A DNA stretch of 64,000 nucleotides from Hypericibacter sp963696655 (lineage in GTDB: Bacteria > Pseudomonadota > Alphaproteobacteria > Dongiales > Dongiaceae): contig CAVOLB010000045.1 of NCBI GenBank assembly GCA_963696655.1, positions 41,003 to 105,002 of the forward strand, in the 5' to 3' direction. The number at the start of each line of letters is the position of its first letter. Within the stretch, counting starts at the first letter, position 1. This document shows, one piece after another, positions 16,794-25,351 of this stretch. A model generated the notes under the pieces. The model made no database searches, was not told the DNA's origin, and saw nothing but the letters and a program-made list of their open reading frames with translations. Both the position numbers and the translations under genes were made by a program.

Positions 16794-17561
16794 TCAGATG
16801 CCGTCGATCAACTGATTCTGGACGGCCAGGGACACCGCGTGTGTGCGGTTCCGCGCGCCCAGCTTGCGCGTGGCGTTCTGCAGATGGAGGGTCGCGGTGC
16901 CGATCGAGCGGCCAAGCCTCGCCGCGATCTGCTTCGCCGAATAACCTTGCGCGCTCAATTTCAGGCACTCGACTTCACGCCGCGTGAGCCGGACCGGCGT
17001 CGGGCAGCCAGTGGCCGGACGCAGCTTCGGCATGGCGAAGTTGTGGAACATGTAGGCCGCCAGGCCGATCTCGCTCAGATGCTGTTCGAGGTCGCGATGG
17101 AAGTGTTGCTCCGGATCGACGTGGATGCCGGTGAAGGTCGCGAGCGCACCGTTTCCATATCTGATCGGCACGGTGACACCGATCGTCAGGCGGGTGTCGT
17201 GCAGGTATTGCGCGACGGGGCGCGCCCGGTCGTCCAAAATAGGCGTGAGCGGCGAAAGCGTGTTCTCGAAATAGGACCAGGTGAACGGCACCGTCCGCGA
17301 GTTGGCGACCCGCATGACCGGATCTATCTGGTAGTAGCCGGCGTTACGCCACAGGTCGATCATGCTGTCCGGGGCGTTGCGCGTCACCAGAAGGATGGGC
17401 GTGACGATTTCCTCGTCCTTCGTCAGCGGCACCGGGGAATAGTCGTAGTTGATGCTGCTGAGGCCGAAACGGGAGAGGGCGCCGACCATGACGTCCAACC
17501 CGGCATCGAGATCGGCCGCCCCGTCCAACCCCTCTTCAAGAGCGAGAAACCAGTCTTCCAT
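16794..17561 (-). CDS. LuxR-family transcriptional regulator, plant-responsive LuxR solo type
   Basis: A 255-residue regulator with an N-terminal autoinducer-binding domain (about 15-170) and a C-terminal GerE helix-turn-helix (LTRREVECLKLSAQGYSAKQIAARL). Counting from the conserved Asp-Pro (Asp80-Pro81, equal to TraR 70-71), Trp95 falls exactly at TraR 85, but the positions equal to TraR Trp57 and Tyr61 are Met67 and Trp71. This Met/Trp pair is the signature of the OryR/PsoR/PipR subfamily, which responds to plant compounds instead of acyl-homoserine lactones. No luxI is in the window, so it is a solo. It sits between the amidase operon and a divergent peptide-type ABC transporter, both preceded by matching lux-box-like sites. 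The start is the ATG at 17559-17561. Confidence 0.9.
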   Translation of the reverse strand: MEDWFLALEEGLDGAADLDAGLDVMVGALSRFGLSSINYDYSPVPLTKDEEIVTPILLVTRNAPDSMIDLWRNAGYYQIDPVMRVANSRTVPFTWSYFENTLSPLTPILDDRARPVAQYLHDTRLTIGVTVPIRYGNGALATFTGIHVDPEQHFHRDLEQHLSEIGLAAYMFHNFAMPKLRPATGCPTPVRLTRREVECLKLSAQGYSAKQIAARLGRSIGTATLHLQNATRKLGARNRTHAVSLAVQNQLIDGI

Positions 17562-17706
17562 CGCAAAAGTCTAGCCCAACGTCTTGGGCAGTCAACTGAT
17601 CGGGTCGCCGACCGACAGTATTCCCGCGTGGACCGGTCATGCCGATCTTCCCGCCTGGGTCTTTGCCACGCCCGCCACGATCCGCGGCCGGCGGTTGGGC
17701 CCGCAG

Positions 17707-17725
17707 CCTAGGAGTTTTGCTAGCT
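17707..17725 (+). promoter_or_regulatory. Lux-box-like site upstream of the peptide-type ABC transporter operon
   Basis: CCTAGGAGTTTTGCTAGCT contains CTAG-GAGTTTTG-CTAG and is the counterpart of the site before the amidase operon. It lies about 140 bases before the binding-protein start (17865) and about 146 bases before the luxR start on the other strand, so it could serve one or both promoters. Confidence 0.6.
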
Positions 17726-17864
17726 AGGCCGATCGTCGACGGCGACGATACCGTTGCCAAACTACGCATCGCCTCCCTGGGGAGGCGGAAGGGGCGCGAT
17801 GCCGCTGCCTTCGATTTGGAAAGATGCGCAGGGAATCGCAATCCAGCCATCGGAGAACTGGCAA

Positions 17865-19550
17865 ATGAAACCAAGCAGACGGAAGGCATCATTTCTTGCG
17901 GCAGCTTGCGTGATCGCGGGCCTGGCGTCGGCCATGACGGTCAGCGGCGATGTCAGGGCGGACGACATGGCCGAGCACAGGGGCGGCACGCTGCGCCTGG
18001 TGGCCCGGTCGGCGGCGGGTACGCTCGACCCCCACGTCAATTACACATTGCAGTACTGGCAGTTGTTCCAGCCCCTCTATGACGGGCTCCTCGCCTTCAA
18101 GAAGGTCGCAGGGCCTGACAGCTTCACCATTGTGCCCGACATTGCCGAAGCCATTCCGGAAGCGCAGGACGGCGGCAAGACCTACGTCTTCAAGATCCGG
18201 CAGGGCATCAAGTTCTCCAACGGGCAGGAGGTCGGCGTGAAGGACGTCGTCGCCTCCTATCAGCGCATTTTCAAGGTGGCCGGGCCGACCGCCGGCACCT
18301 TCTATTCCGTGCTGGTGGGCGCCGATGCATGCCTGAAGGCGCCCGCGGATTGCACCCTGGAAGGCGGCGTGGTGGAGAACGAGGCGGCGCGCACCGTCAC
18401 CTTCCATCTGACGCGTCCCGACGCCGAGTTCTTCGACAAGCTCGCCATCCCGCACGCGGCGATTCTTCCGGCCGACACGCCCGGGACCGACGCCGGTACG
18501 ACGCCCGTTCCCGGCACCGGCCCCTATCACATCGTCTCCTACGACCCGAACCAGCAGATGAAGCTGGAGCGCAATCCCTACTTCAAGGCGTGGAGCAAGG
18601 ATGCCCAACCGGACGGCTACGCGGACGAGATCGTGTACGATTTCGGGCTGATGGAACAGGCGCAGGTGAATGCCGTGCAGAACGGCCAGGCCGACTGGAT
18701 GTTCGATCAGCCGCCGCCCGACCGGTTGGGCGAGCTGGGCACGAAATACGCCGACCGTGTCCACATCACCCCGCTCACCGCGATGTGGTACGTTCCCATG
18801 AACACGAACCTGCCGCCCTTCAACAACGAGCTGGCGCGGCGGGCGGTCAACTACGCCATCGACAGAAAAGGTCTCGTGAAGCTGTTCGGCGGCCCCAACC
18901 TCGCGACGCCGACCTGCCAGCTTCTGCCGCCCAACTTTCCGGGCCACGAAGACTACTGCCCCTACACGCTCAATCCCGGCAAGGTCTGGTCGGCGCCGGA
19001 CCTGGAGAAGGCCCGGCAGCTCGTCAAGGAATCAGGGACGGCCGGACAGGAGGTCACCATCATCGCCGAGGACACGACGATCTCTCGAAACATCGGCGCC
19101 TATCTGCAGAGCGTGCTGAACGATCTCGGATACGTCGCCAAGGTCAAGGCCATCTCGCCCGACATCCAATTCACCTACATCCAGAACACCAACAACAAGG
19201 TGCAGATGAGCATCTCGCAGTGGTATCAGGACTATCCGTCGGGCTCGGACTTCCTGTACACGCTGCTGAGCTGCGACTCGTTCCATCCGGGATCGGATGC
19301 CTCGGTCAACATCTCCGGCTTCTGCGATCCCGCGATCGACGCCGAGATGAAGAAGGCCATGGACCTTCAGATCACCGATCTCGCGGCCGCCAACGCCAAG
19401 TGGGCCGAGATCGACCGCATGGTGGTCGACAAGTCCCCGGTCGCCGTGCTGTTCACGCCGAAGCATCTGGATTTCGTCTCGCAGAGGGTCGGCGGCTTCA
19501 GCTTCAGCCTGCAATACTACTTCCTGTTCGCGAACGCGTGGGTTCAGTAG
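17865..19550 (+). CDS. Peptide/nickel-type ABC transporter substrate-binding protein (SBP family 5)
   Basis: A 561-residue exported binding protein. The ATG at 17865, preceded by GGAGA, begins a signal peptide (KPSRRKASFLAAACVIAGLA, cleavage likely near SGDVRA). The mature part shows GGTLRLVARSAAGTLDPH, QPLYDGLLAFKK, the FKIRQGIKFSNGQEVGVKDV segment and PVPGTGPYHIVSYDPNQQ of the OppA/DppA family. The open frame continues 37 codons upstream without a signal sequence. It leads a five-gene operon (SBP, DppC, DppB, DppD, DppF type). Family 5 proteins bind peptides, opines, nickel or small amides; proximity to the LuxR solo suggests uptake of the compound the regulator senses (inference). Confidence 0.92.
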   Translation: MKPSRRKASFLAAACVIAGLASAMTVSGDVRADDMAEHRGGTLRLVARSAAGTLDPHVNYTLQYWQLFQPLYDGLLAFKKVAGPDSFTIVPDIAEAIPEAQDGGKTYVFKIRQGIKFSNGQEVGVKDVVASYQRIFKVAGPTAGTFYSVLVGADACLKAPADCTLEGGVVENEAARTVTFHLTRPDAEFFDKLAIPHAAILPADTPGTDAGTTPVPGTGPYHIVSYDPNQQMKLERNPYFKAWSKDAQPDGYADEIVYDFGLMEQAQVNAVQNGQADWMFDQPPPDRLGELGTKYADRVHITPLTAMWYVPMNTNLPPFNNELARRAVNYAIDRKGLVKLFGGPNLATPTCQLLPPNFPGHEDYCPYTLNPGKVWSAPDLEKARQLVKESGTAGQEVTIIAEDTTISRNIGAYLQSVLNDLGYVAKVKAISPDIQFTYIQNTNNKVQMSISQWYQDYPSGSDFLYTLLSCDSFHPGSDASVNISGFCDPAIDAEMKKAMDLQITDLAAANAKWAEIDRMVVDKSPVAVLFTPKHLDFVSQRVGGFSFSLQYYFLFANAWVQ

Positions 19551-19628
19551 TCGTCGGAGCATGACCGGGTCCCTCGGACGACTTCTGCGCGCATGCCGAT
19601 CGGGTTGGACGAGGAGCACGAAGGAGTG

Positions 19629-20678
19629 ATGACAGCGAACCTGTCTCCGGCCGCTCCATCGCCGGTGCGGGCGGCGGGATCCGCTTGGACGGTGCGGGCA
19701 CCCGGGCCATGGCGCGTTGCCATGGCCCGTCTCGCGCGAAATCGGTCCGCCTGGGCCGCATCGGCCCTGTTGCTGGCGATCGTGTCGCTGTGCCTGATGG
19801 CCCCGCTCTACGTCGATCACGTGACCGGCGTCGATCCGTTCCAGTCGAATATCGAAGGGGTCGTCCAGATCGACGGCCAGGTGAGGAGCCTCCTGGAGCC
19901 GAACACCGAGGGGCTGGGAATCGGTTCGACACCGATCGGCCCGACCTGGAGTCCGGCGGTGTATTTTCTCGGCGCCGACGCCCAGGGCCGCGATGTCGCC
20001 GGGCGACTGCTCTACGGGGGCCGCAACTCACTGCTGATCGGCGCGGCCGCGACGGCCATCACCTTGACGATCGCCTGCTTCGTCGGCATCGCCGCGGGTT
20101 ACTTCGGCGGCGTCACCGATACGATTGTTTCGCGGGGCCTCGACGTGCTGTGGGCTTTCCCGGTCTACCTGCTGGCCATTTCGCTGTCGATCGTGCTGAT
20201 CAGCGGCGGATTCGAGATCGGGCCGTTCACGTTAACTGCCGGGAGCCTGTGGCTGCCAATCTGGATCGTCGGCGCCGTGTACGTGCCCTATGTGGCCAGG
20301 CCCATCCGCGGCCGCGTCCTCACGCTACGCGAAAGCGAATTCATTCTCGCCTCGGTTTGCCTCGGCGTATCCCCGCATCGCATCCTGCTGCGCGACATCC
20401 TCCCCAATGTCGCGACCACGGTGATCGTCTTCGCGCCCCTGATGATGGCGCTCAGTGTGCTCGCGGAATCGGCATTGTCGTTCCTGTCCATCGGCGTGCA
20501 GCCGCCGGATGCGAGTTGGGGGACGATCATCCAGGACGGGCTGGAGCTTCTCTACAGCCGGCCGACTGTCGTGCTGGCACCCGGCGTGGCGCTTGGGCTG
20601 ACGGTGCTGGCGCTCAACGTCCTCGGCGAGGCCTTGCGCGAGGCGATCGATCCCCGCGCCAAGCTCAGGGTCGCATGA
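19629..20678 (+). CDS. Peptide-type ABC transporter permease, DppC-like
   Basis: An inner-membrane permease with about six helices. It has the DppC N-terminal pattern (WRVAMARLARNRSAWAASALLL), the long periplasmic loop ending in FLGADAQGRDVAGRLLYGGR, and the coupling-helix segment LRESEFILASVCLGVSP followed by HRILLRDILPN. The ATG at 19629 follows AAGGAG closely; an ATG at 19593 is an alternative. It lies 78 bases after the binding-protein stop and three bases before the next permease gene. The order C before B is the reverse of the common dpp order. Confidence 0.9.
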   Translation: MTANLSPAAPSPVRAAGSAWTVRAPGPWRVAMARLARNRSAWAASALLLAIVSLCLMAPLYVDHVTGVDPFQSNIEGVVQIDGQVRSLLEPNTEGLGIGSTPIGPTWSPAVYFLGADAQGRDVAGRLLYGGRNSLLIGAAATAITLTIACFVGIAAGYFGGVTDTIVSRGLDVLWAFPVYLLAISLSIVLISGGFEIGPFTLTAGSLWLPIWIVGAVYVPYVARPIRGRVLTLRESEFILASVCLGVSPHRILLRDILPNVATTVIVFAPLMMALSVLAESALSFLSIGVQPPDASWGTIIQDGLELLYSRPTVVLAPGVALGLTVLALNVLGEALREAIDPRAKLRVA

Positions 20679-20681
20679 GCG

Positions 20682-21653
20682 ATGGTAACGCTGCTCCTGA
20701 GACGCGTCGCCCAGATGCTCTTCGTGATGTTCGGGATCAGCGTGCTGTCCTTTCTGATATTCTTCGCGACACCCGGATCGGATCCGGCGGCACGCATCGC
20801 CGGGCGCAACGCGGCACCTGAGACGCTCGCCGAGGTGCGCCGGGATTTCGGCCTCGATCGGCCGCTCTACGTCCAATATGCGCTGCTGATGAAGCGGCTG
20901 TTCATCACCCGCGACCTCACCTCGTTCGTCAACCGCGGCCACAAGGTGATTCCCCAGATCATCGACGCGACGCCGGTGACGCTCTCCCTTGTGCTCGGCG
21001 CCGCCATATTCTGGATCATCGGCGGCATCTCGATCGGCGTGCTGTCCGCCGCGTTCAAGGGCGACTTTCTCGATGCCGCGCTGATGGGCTTCTGTCTCAT
21101 CTGCATATCGATGCCGGTTTATTGGCTGGGCGAGGTCCTCAACCTCATCACCCAGAGCCGGATGCATGACGGCTGGCTGTTTTCCTGGGTGCCGCCACTG
21201 GGGTATGTGGCGCTGACCGTGGATCCCTGGGGCTGGTTCAAGGCGCTGGTCATTCCCGCCCTGACCCTGTCGGCGTTGTATATCGGCCTGTATGGGAGGG
21301 TTCTGCGCGCCGCCATCATCGAATCGAACCAGGAGGACTTCATCCGTACGGCGCACGCGAAGGGTCTGAGCGCGATCCGGGTCATGCTCAATCATTCGCT
21401 GCGGGTCTCACTGGTCGGCATCGTCACGATGTTCGGCCTCGACTTCGGCGCACTGGTCGGCGGCGCCGCGCTCCTGACCGAGGTGGTGTTCGGCCTGCAC
21501 GGCATCGGCAAGCTGACCTATGACAGCCTTCGCACCCTGGACCTGCCCGTCATCATGGCCACGGTGCTCTACGCTTCGTTCTTCGTCGTCGCGGCCAATT
21601 TCATCGTCGACATCATTTATGCGGCCATCGATCCCCGTGTCCGCCTTGGCTGA
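20682..21653 (+). CDS. Peptide-type ABC transporter permease, DppB-like
   Basis: A 323-residue permease. The N-terminal helix (LLRRVAQMLFVMFGISVLSF) and the FFATPGSDPAARIAGR and RRDFGLDRPLYVQYALLMK segments are typical of DppB/OppB, as is the coupling region IRTAHAKGLSAIRVMLNHSLR and the end VDIIYAAIDPRVRLG. It forms the membrane channel together with the DppC-like partner just upstream. The ATPase gene starts inside its 3' end. Confidence 0.92.
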   Translation: MVTLLLRRVAQMLFVMFGISVLSFLIFFATPGSDPAARIAGRNAAPETLAEVRRDFGLDRPLYVQYALLMKRLFITRDLTSFVNRGHKVIPQIIDATPVTLSLVLGAAIFWIIGGISIGVLSAAFKGDFLDAALMGFCLICISMPVYWLGEVLNLITQSRMHDGWLFSWVPPLGYVALTVDPWGWFKALVIPALTLSALYIGLYGRVLRAAIIESNQEDFIRTAHAKGLSAIRVMLNHSLRVSLVGIVTMFGLDFGALVGGAALLTEVVFGLHGIGKLTYDSLRTLDLPVIMATVLYASFFVVAANFIVDIIYAAIDPRVRLG

Positions 21654-22668
21654 CGTGGGCGCAGCACCTTTGCTCGACGTCCGTGATCTGAGCATCTCCT
21701 TCCGGACCGGACGCGGCCTGGCCCGTGTCGTCGATGGAATCTCGTTCGCCATCGCACCGAAGGAGATCGTCGGATTGATCGGCGAATCCGGGTCCGGCAA
21801 GACCATGACCCTCATGAGCCTGATCGGGCTGATCGATGATCCGAACGTCGTCATCGAGGGGTCGATCAGGTTCAAGGGTCGCGAGCTCGTCGGCCTGGGG
21901 AAGTCGGGTCTGCGGGCAATGCGCGGTAACGAAATGTCCATCGTCTTCCAGGATCCGATGACGGCCCTGACGCCGGTGCTGAAGATCGGCGAGCAGATCG
22001 AGGAACAGATTCGCGCGCACGAGCCGGTCGGCCGGAAGGCTGCGCGCGGCCGGGCCATAGACCTGCTCGCCGCGATGGGCATCGGCGATCCCGCCGCAGC
22101 GGCCGAGCGATATCCGCATCAATTGTCGGGCGGCATGCGGCAACGGGTGTGCATCGCGATGGCGCTGTCTTGCCGGCCCTCCCTCCTGCTTGCCGACGAA
22201 CCGACAACGGCGCTCGACGTGACGGTGCAGGCGCAGATCCTCGATCTCATCCGTCATCTTCGCATGGAGTTCGGGTCATCGATCATCTTCGTCTCGCACG
22301 ACCTCGGCGTGGTCGCCGAGGTGGCCGATCGCATCGTGGTCATGTATGGCGGCACCATCGTCGAAAGCGGCACGACGGAGGACTTGTTCGTCAGGCCGCT
22401 GCATCCTTACAGCCAGGCTCTCAAGGCATCGATTCTGCCGCTTTCGGGCGTGCGGCCGAAGCGTCTCTGGTCGATCCCCGGGGGACCGCCGTCGCCGCTG
22501 ATGATGCCTGCTTCCGGCTGTGCCTTCGCCCCGCGCTGCCAGCATCGCTTCGATGCCTGCAGCGAGCGCCCGCCGCTTTCCGGCGCGGCGGCGCACGTCG
22601 TCGCCTGTCATCTTGCGTCCGGCCGGCGGCAAGCCGATGAAGCCGCCGCGCCGGAAAGGCACCCATGA
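21619..22668 (+). CDS. Peptide-type ABC transporter ATP-binding protein, DppD-like
   Basis: A single ABC ATPase domain with Walker A LIGESGSGKTM, Q-loop IVFQDPMTALTP, signature LSGGMRQRVCIAMAL, Walker B LLLADEPTTALDV and the H-loop FVSHDLGVVAEV. The C-terminal oligopeptide extension includes GCAFAPRCQHRFDAC with its Cys residues. The start is uncertain: ATG 21619 overlaps the permease by 35 bases and GTG 21637 by 17; neither has a clear ribosome site. It overlaps the DppF-like gene by four bases. Confidence 0.9.
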   Translation: MRPSIPVSALADVGAAPLLDVRDLSISFRTGRGLARVVDGISFAIAPKEIVGLIGESGSGKTMTLMSLIGLIDDPNVVIEGSIRFKGRELVGLGKSGLRAMRGNEMSIVFQDPMTALTPVLKIGEQIEEQIRAHEPVGRKAARGRAIDLLAAMGIGDPAAAAERYPHQLSGGMRQRVCIAMALSCRPSLLLADEPTTALDVTVQAQILDLIRHLRMEFGSSIIFVSHDLGVVAEVADRIVVMYGGTIVESGTTEDLFVRPLHPYSQALKASILPLSGVRPKRLWSIPGGPPSPLMMPASGCAFAPRCQHRFDACSERPPLSGAAAHVVACHLASGRRQADEAAAPERHP

Positions 22669-23672
22669 TGCCGTCGCTTCGACAAGATTCCCCCTTGGTG
22701 GAGGCGATCGACCTACGCAAGGAATTCACGGTCGGCCGCAACTCGTGGCGCAGTCCCCGACGGCAGACGGTCACCGCCGTGGCCGGCGTCACCTTGTCGG
22801 TCTCGGCCGGCGAGACGCTCTCGCTGGTGGGCGAAAGCGGGTGCGGCAAGTCGACATTGGCCCGCTGCCTGGTGCGCCTCTACGACATCACGGCCGGGCG
22901 GGTATTGGTCGACGGCGTCGATATCTCCGGTTTGTCGCGGCGCCGGATGCAATGGGTGCGCCGGCGCATCCAGATGGTGTTCCAGGACCCCGGCGCGTCG
23001 CTGAATCCGCGCCGGCGCATCGGCGATCTCATCGCCGAGCCGGTGCGGGTCCATTTCAAGGCCGACCCCGCGCAGATCGAGGTGCGCGTGGCCGAGCTTA
23101 TGGAGCAGGTCGGCCTGTCGAAGCATCAACGCGATCGGTTTCCGCACGAGCTCTCCGGCGGGCAGCGGCAGCGCGCGAGCATCGCCCGGGCGTTGGCCGT
23201 GCGCCCCGCCGTGATCGTGGCGGACGAACCGGTCTCCGCCCTCGACGTGTCGGTGCGGTCGCAGATCATCAATCTCCTCGCCGAGCTCCAGGAGACCCTT
23301 GGCTTGGCCTACATCTTCATTTCCCACGATCTCTCCGTCGTTCGCCAGGTATCGCACCGGGTGGCCGTCATGTATCTCGGCTCGATCGTGGAGACCGGCA
23401 CCACCGACCAGCTCTACGAGTCGCCGGCGCATCCCTACACGCAGGCCTTGCTTTCTGCCGTGCCGGTGCCGGCATATGGTGCTCGCCGTGAGCGGATCGT
23501 GCTGAAAGGCGACGTCCCCAGCCCCATGAATCCGCCACAGGGATGCGGATTCCATCCACGCTGCTGCTATGCGAGCCGGCTTTGCCGCGAGGTGCGCCCG
23601 ACGCTCGCGGCCCTGCCGGACGGCCGCAATGTCGCATGCCATCACCCCTTGCCGCTTTCGATGCCGGGGTGA
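22665..23672 (+). CDS. Peptide-type ABC transporter ATP-binding protein, DppF-like
   Basis: A 335-residue ABC ATPase, the second of the heterodimeric pair. Walker A is LVGESGCGKST, signature LSGGQRQRASIARAL, Walker B VIVADEPVSALDV and H-loop FISHDLSVVRQV. The C-terminal dipeptide/oligopeptide extension has GCGFHPRCCYASRLC. It is the last gene of the operon and is followed by a GC-rich hairpin. Confidence 0.92.
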   Translation: MMPSLRQDSPLVEAIDLRKEFTVGRNSWRSPRRQTVTAVAGVTLSVSAGETLSLVGESGCGKSTLARCLVRLYDITAGRVLVDGVDISGLSRRRMQWVRRRIQMVFQDPGASLNPRRRIGDLIAEPVRVHFKADPAQIEVRVAELMEQVGLSKHQRDRFPHELSGGQRQRASIARALAVRPAVIVADEPVSALDVSVRSQIINLLAELQETLGLAYIFISHDLSVVRQVSHRVAVMYLGSIVETGTTDQLYESPAHPYTQALLSAVPVPAYGARRERIVLKGDVPSPMNPPQGCGFHPRCCYASRLCREVRPTLAALPDGRNVACHHPLPLSMPG

Positions 23673-23725
23673 TGCCGGAGGTCGGGCGCCAGCAGGCCGG
23701 CAATGGGTTCGCCGGCCCAGGCTGA

Positions 23726-23766
23726 GAAGGCGGCAAAAGAGGGCCCCCTATGGGCCTCCGCCTTTC
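23726..23766 (+). terminator. Hairpin terminator after the peptide-type ABC operon
   Basis: GAAGGCGG (23726-23733) pairs with CCGCCTTTC (23758-23766), and an inner stem GAGGGCCC / GGGCCTC closes a short CTAT loop. It starts 54 bases after the dppF-like stop. The T content after the stem is low, so efficiency is uncertain. Confidence 0.5.
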
Positions 23767-24401
23767 AATCGCGGGGCGAAGGCTAAGAGATTGATTTCCT
23801 ACAAAGCATTGTCACCCGGAGCGGCGCGTCCTCTTCCCGAACAAGACCCGGCTCGAACGAAGCCCGCTATCGGGCGAGGCCGCATCGCTGGCGTCCGGAG
23901 ACCTCCGTCCCTGGAACCATCTGCGCCATCCGCCGGACCCGAGCGTCGAGTTCGGAACCGGTCCGCATGCCGGCGATCGGCGCACCGCCTGTACCGGCAC
24001 ACGGTTCGTTAAGGAACTCGCACCGAAGATGGTATGATTGGTGCTGTGGTCGTGATTCCGTTCGATCCGTGATCCCGGACGGCGACATCACGCCATGCCA
24101 GCGCAGGGCTGGCCTTCGGCGGTGATTCGCGGATTGAGCTGCTCGCCATCGGCCCCGTATGGTCGATCGGGCTTTCTCGCCGGCTTCCGCGCGCGGCGCG
24201 TCGCTCCCCCGTGGGGCGTCGGATCAGGCGGAAGCGGGCGAGGGTGGGGGCAGTAAAGGCGATTTTCGGCGGCTACTCTCCTCTTGCGTAGAGCTCGCAA
24301 GGTCGATGCTGCCGACGAGTCCATTCGAACGGATGCGACGCGGAGCCTGCTCGATCGCGAGGATCACCGGAAGGGTGTGAGCCGGATCGAGACGATAGAC
24401 C
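23767..24401. other. Gene-free region before the tailoring locus
   Basis: About 635 bases without a frame that looks like a protein. It should contain the promoter for the genes starting at 24402. I see no repeat, RNA gene or insertion-sequence end. Confidence 0.4.
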
Positions 24402-25351
24402 ATGCTTCATGTCGCGATTGTCGTTCATCGTCACGCCCGCCTTGCCGCCAACAGCTACTGGCTGCGGGCGATCGCGGAGTGCTGGCACGACAGCGGTGTT
24501 CGCCTCAGCGTGGTCACCGATCCGAAGGCCCGGATCGAGGCCGACGTCGCGATCCTGCATGTCGATCTCACGGTCACGCCCTTGGATTATATCGAGTGCG
24601 CGCAACGCTGCGCCGTGGTCGTCAACGGCGCGGTTTCCGACATCTCCAAGCGATCAGCGCGCATCTGCTGCGCCGCGGCGATCGGTATGAGGGCCCGGTC
24701 ATCGTCAAGACGAATCGGAACTGCGCGGGCCTCCCGGAGGCGCATGTCGCCGACATGGGCCGGATGTCGCGCAGACCCGGGGTTTTCGACGCCAGCGCGC
24801 TCGACTATTCCAACGAGATGTATCTGCGCGACCGGCGCCTGCGGCGCTACGGCTCAGAGGAGGCATTCCTCGACTATCCTGTCTTCGAATCGATGAGCGA
24901 GGTTCCGGTCGCGGTCTGGAGCGACAGCGAGCTGGTCGTCGAGCGCTTCCTGCCCGAGAAGATCGGCGACCGCTACTGCATCCGCACCTGGCTGTTCTTC
25001 GGCGACCAGGATCGCCACGCGATCTTCTATTCTCACGATCGCGTCATAAAATCGCACAACGTCCTCGATTTCGAGCGGCTTTCCGAGGTTCCCGACGAGC
25101 TGCGGCAGATACGCCGGAATCTGAAGTTCGACTTCGGAAAGTTCGATTACACGATGGTGGACGGCCGGCCCATCCTGTTCGACGCGAACCGCACGCCGAC
25201 GATCGGGAATTTTCCGAAGGAACGATATCGTCCCCTCGCCGAGTCGCTCGCCCGCGGCATCAACGCCTTCCTGCGCGACCCTGTCGAGATCCTGCCGCAA
25301 CCGGCGGCATCACCGGCGCCGGCAGAACGCAGCGGAATGGAGGACGCATGA
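24402..25351 (+). pseudogene. ATP-grasp-like protein gene broken by a single-base frameshift
   Basis: Two frames together give one protein of about 316 residues. The first runs from ATG 24402 (MLHVAIVVHRHARLAANSYW) to VVVNGAVSDISKR near 24650. The second continues from ISAHLLRRGDRYEGPVIVKT near 24655 to the stop at 25351. One base is missing around AAGCGATCAGC (24647-24660) relative to an intact reading. The joined protein resembles uncharacterised ATP-grasp-like proteins: VIVKTNRNCAGLPE, VVERFLPE, YCIRTWLFFGD and FDYTMVDGRPILFDANRTPT, the last resembling the metal/ATP site of the fold. It overlaps the methyltransferase gene by four bases. A real mutation and a sequencing error are both possible. 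Confidence 0.7.

Noticed and set aside
13319..23672. A luxI-type signal synthase near the LuxR gene
   Set aside because: No LuxI-like protein was found in either direction in the window; the regulator is therefore called a solo.
24159..24380. Short plus-strand frame before the ATP-grasp-like gene
   Set aside because: No Shine-Dalgarno, no recognisable pattern, and composition like the surrounding non-coding DNA.
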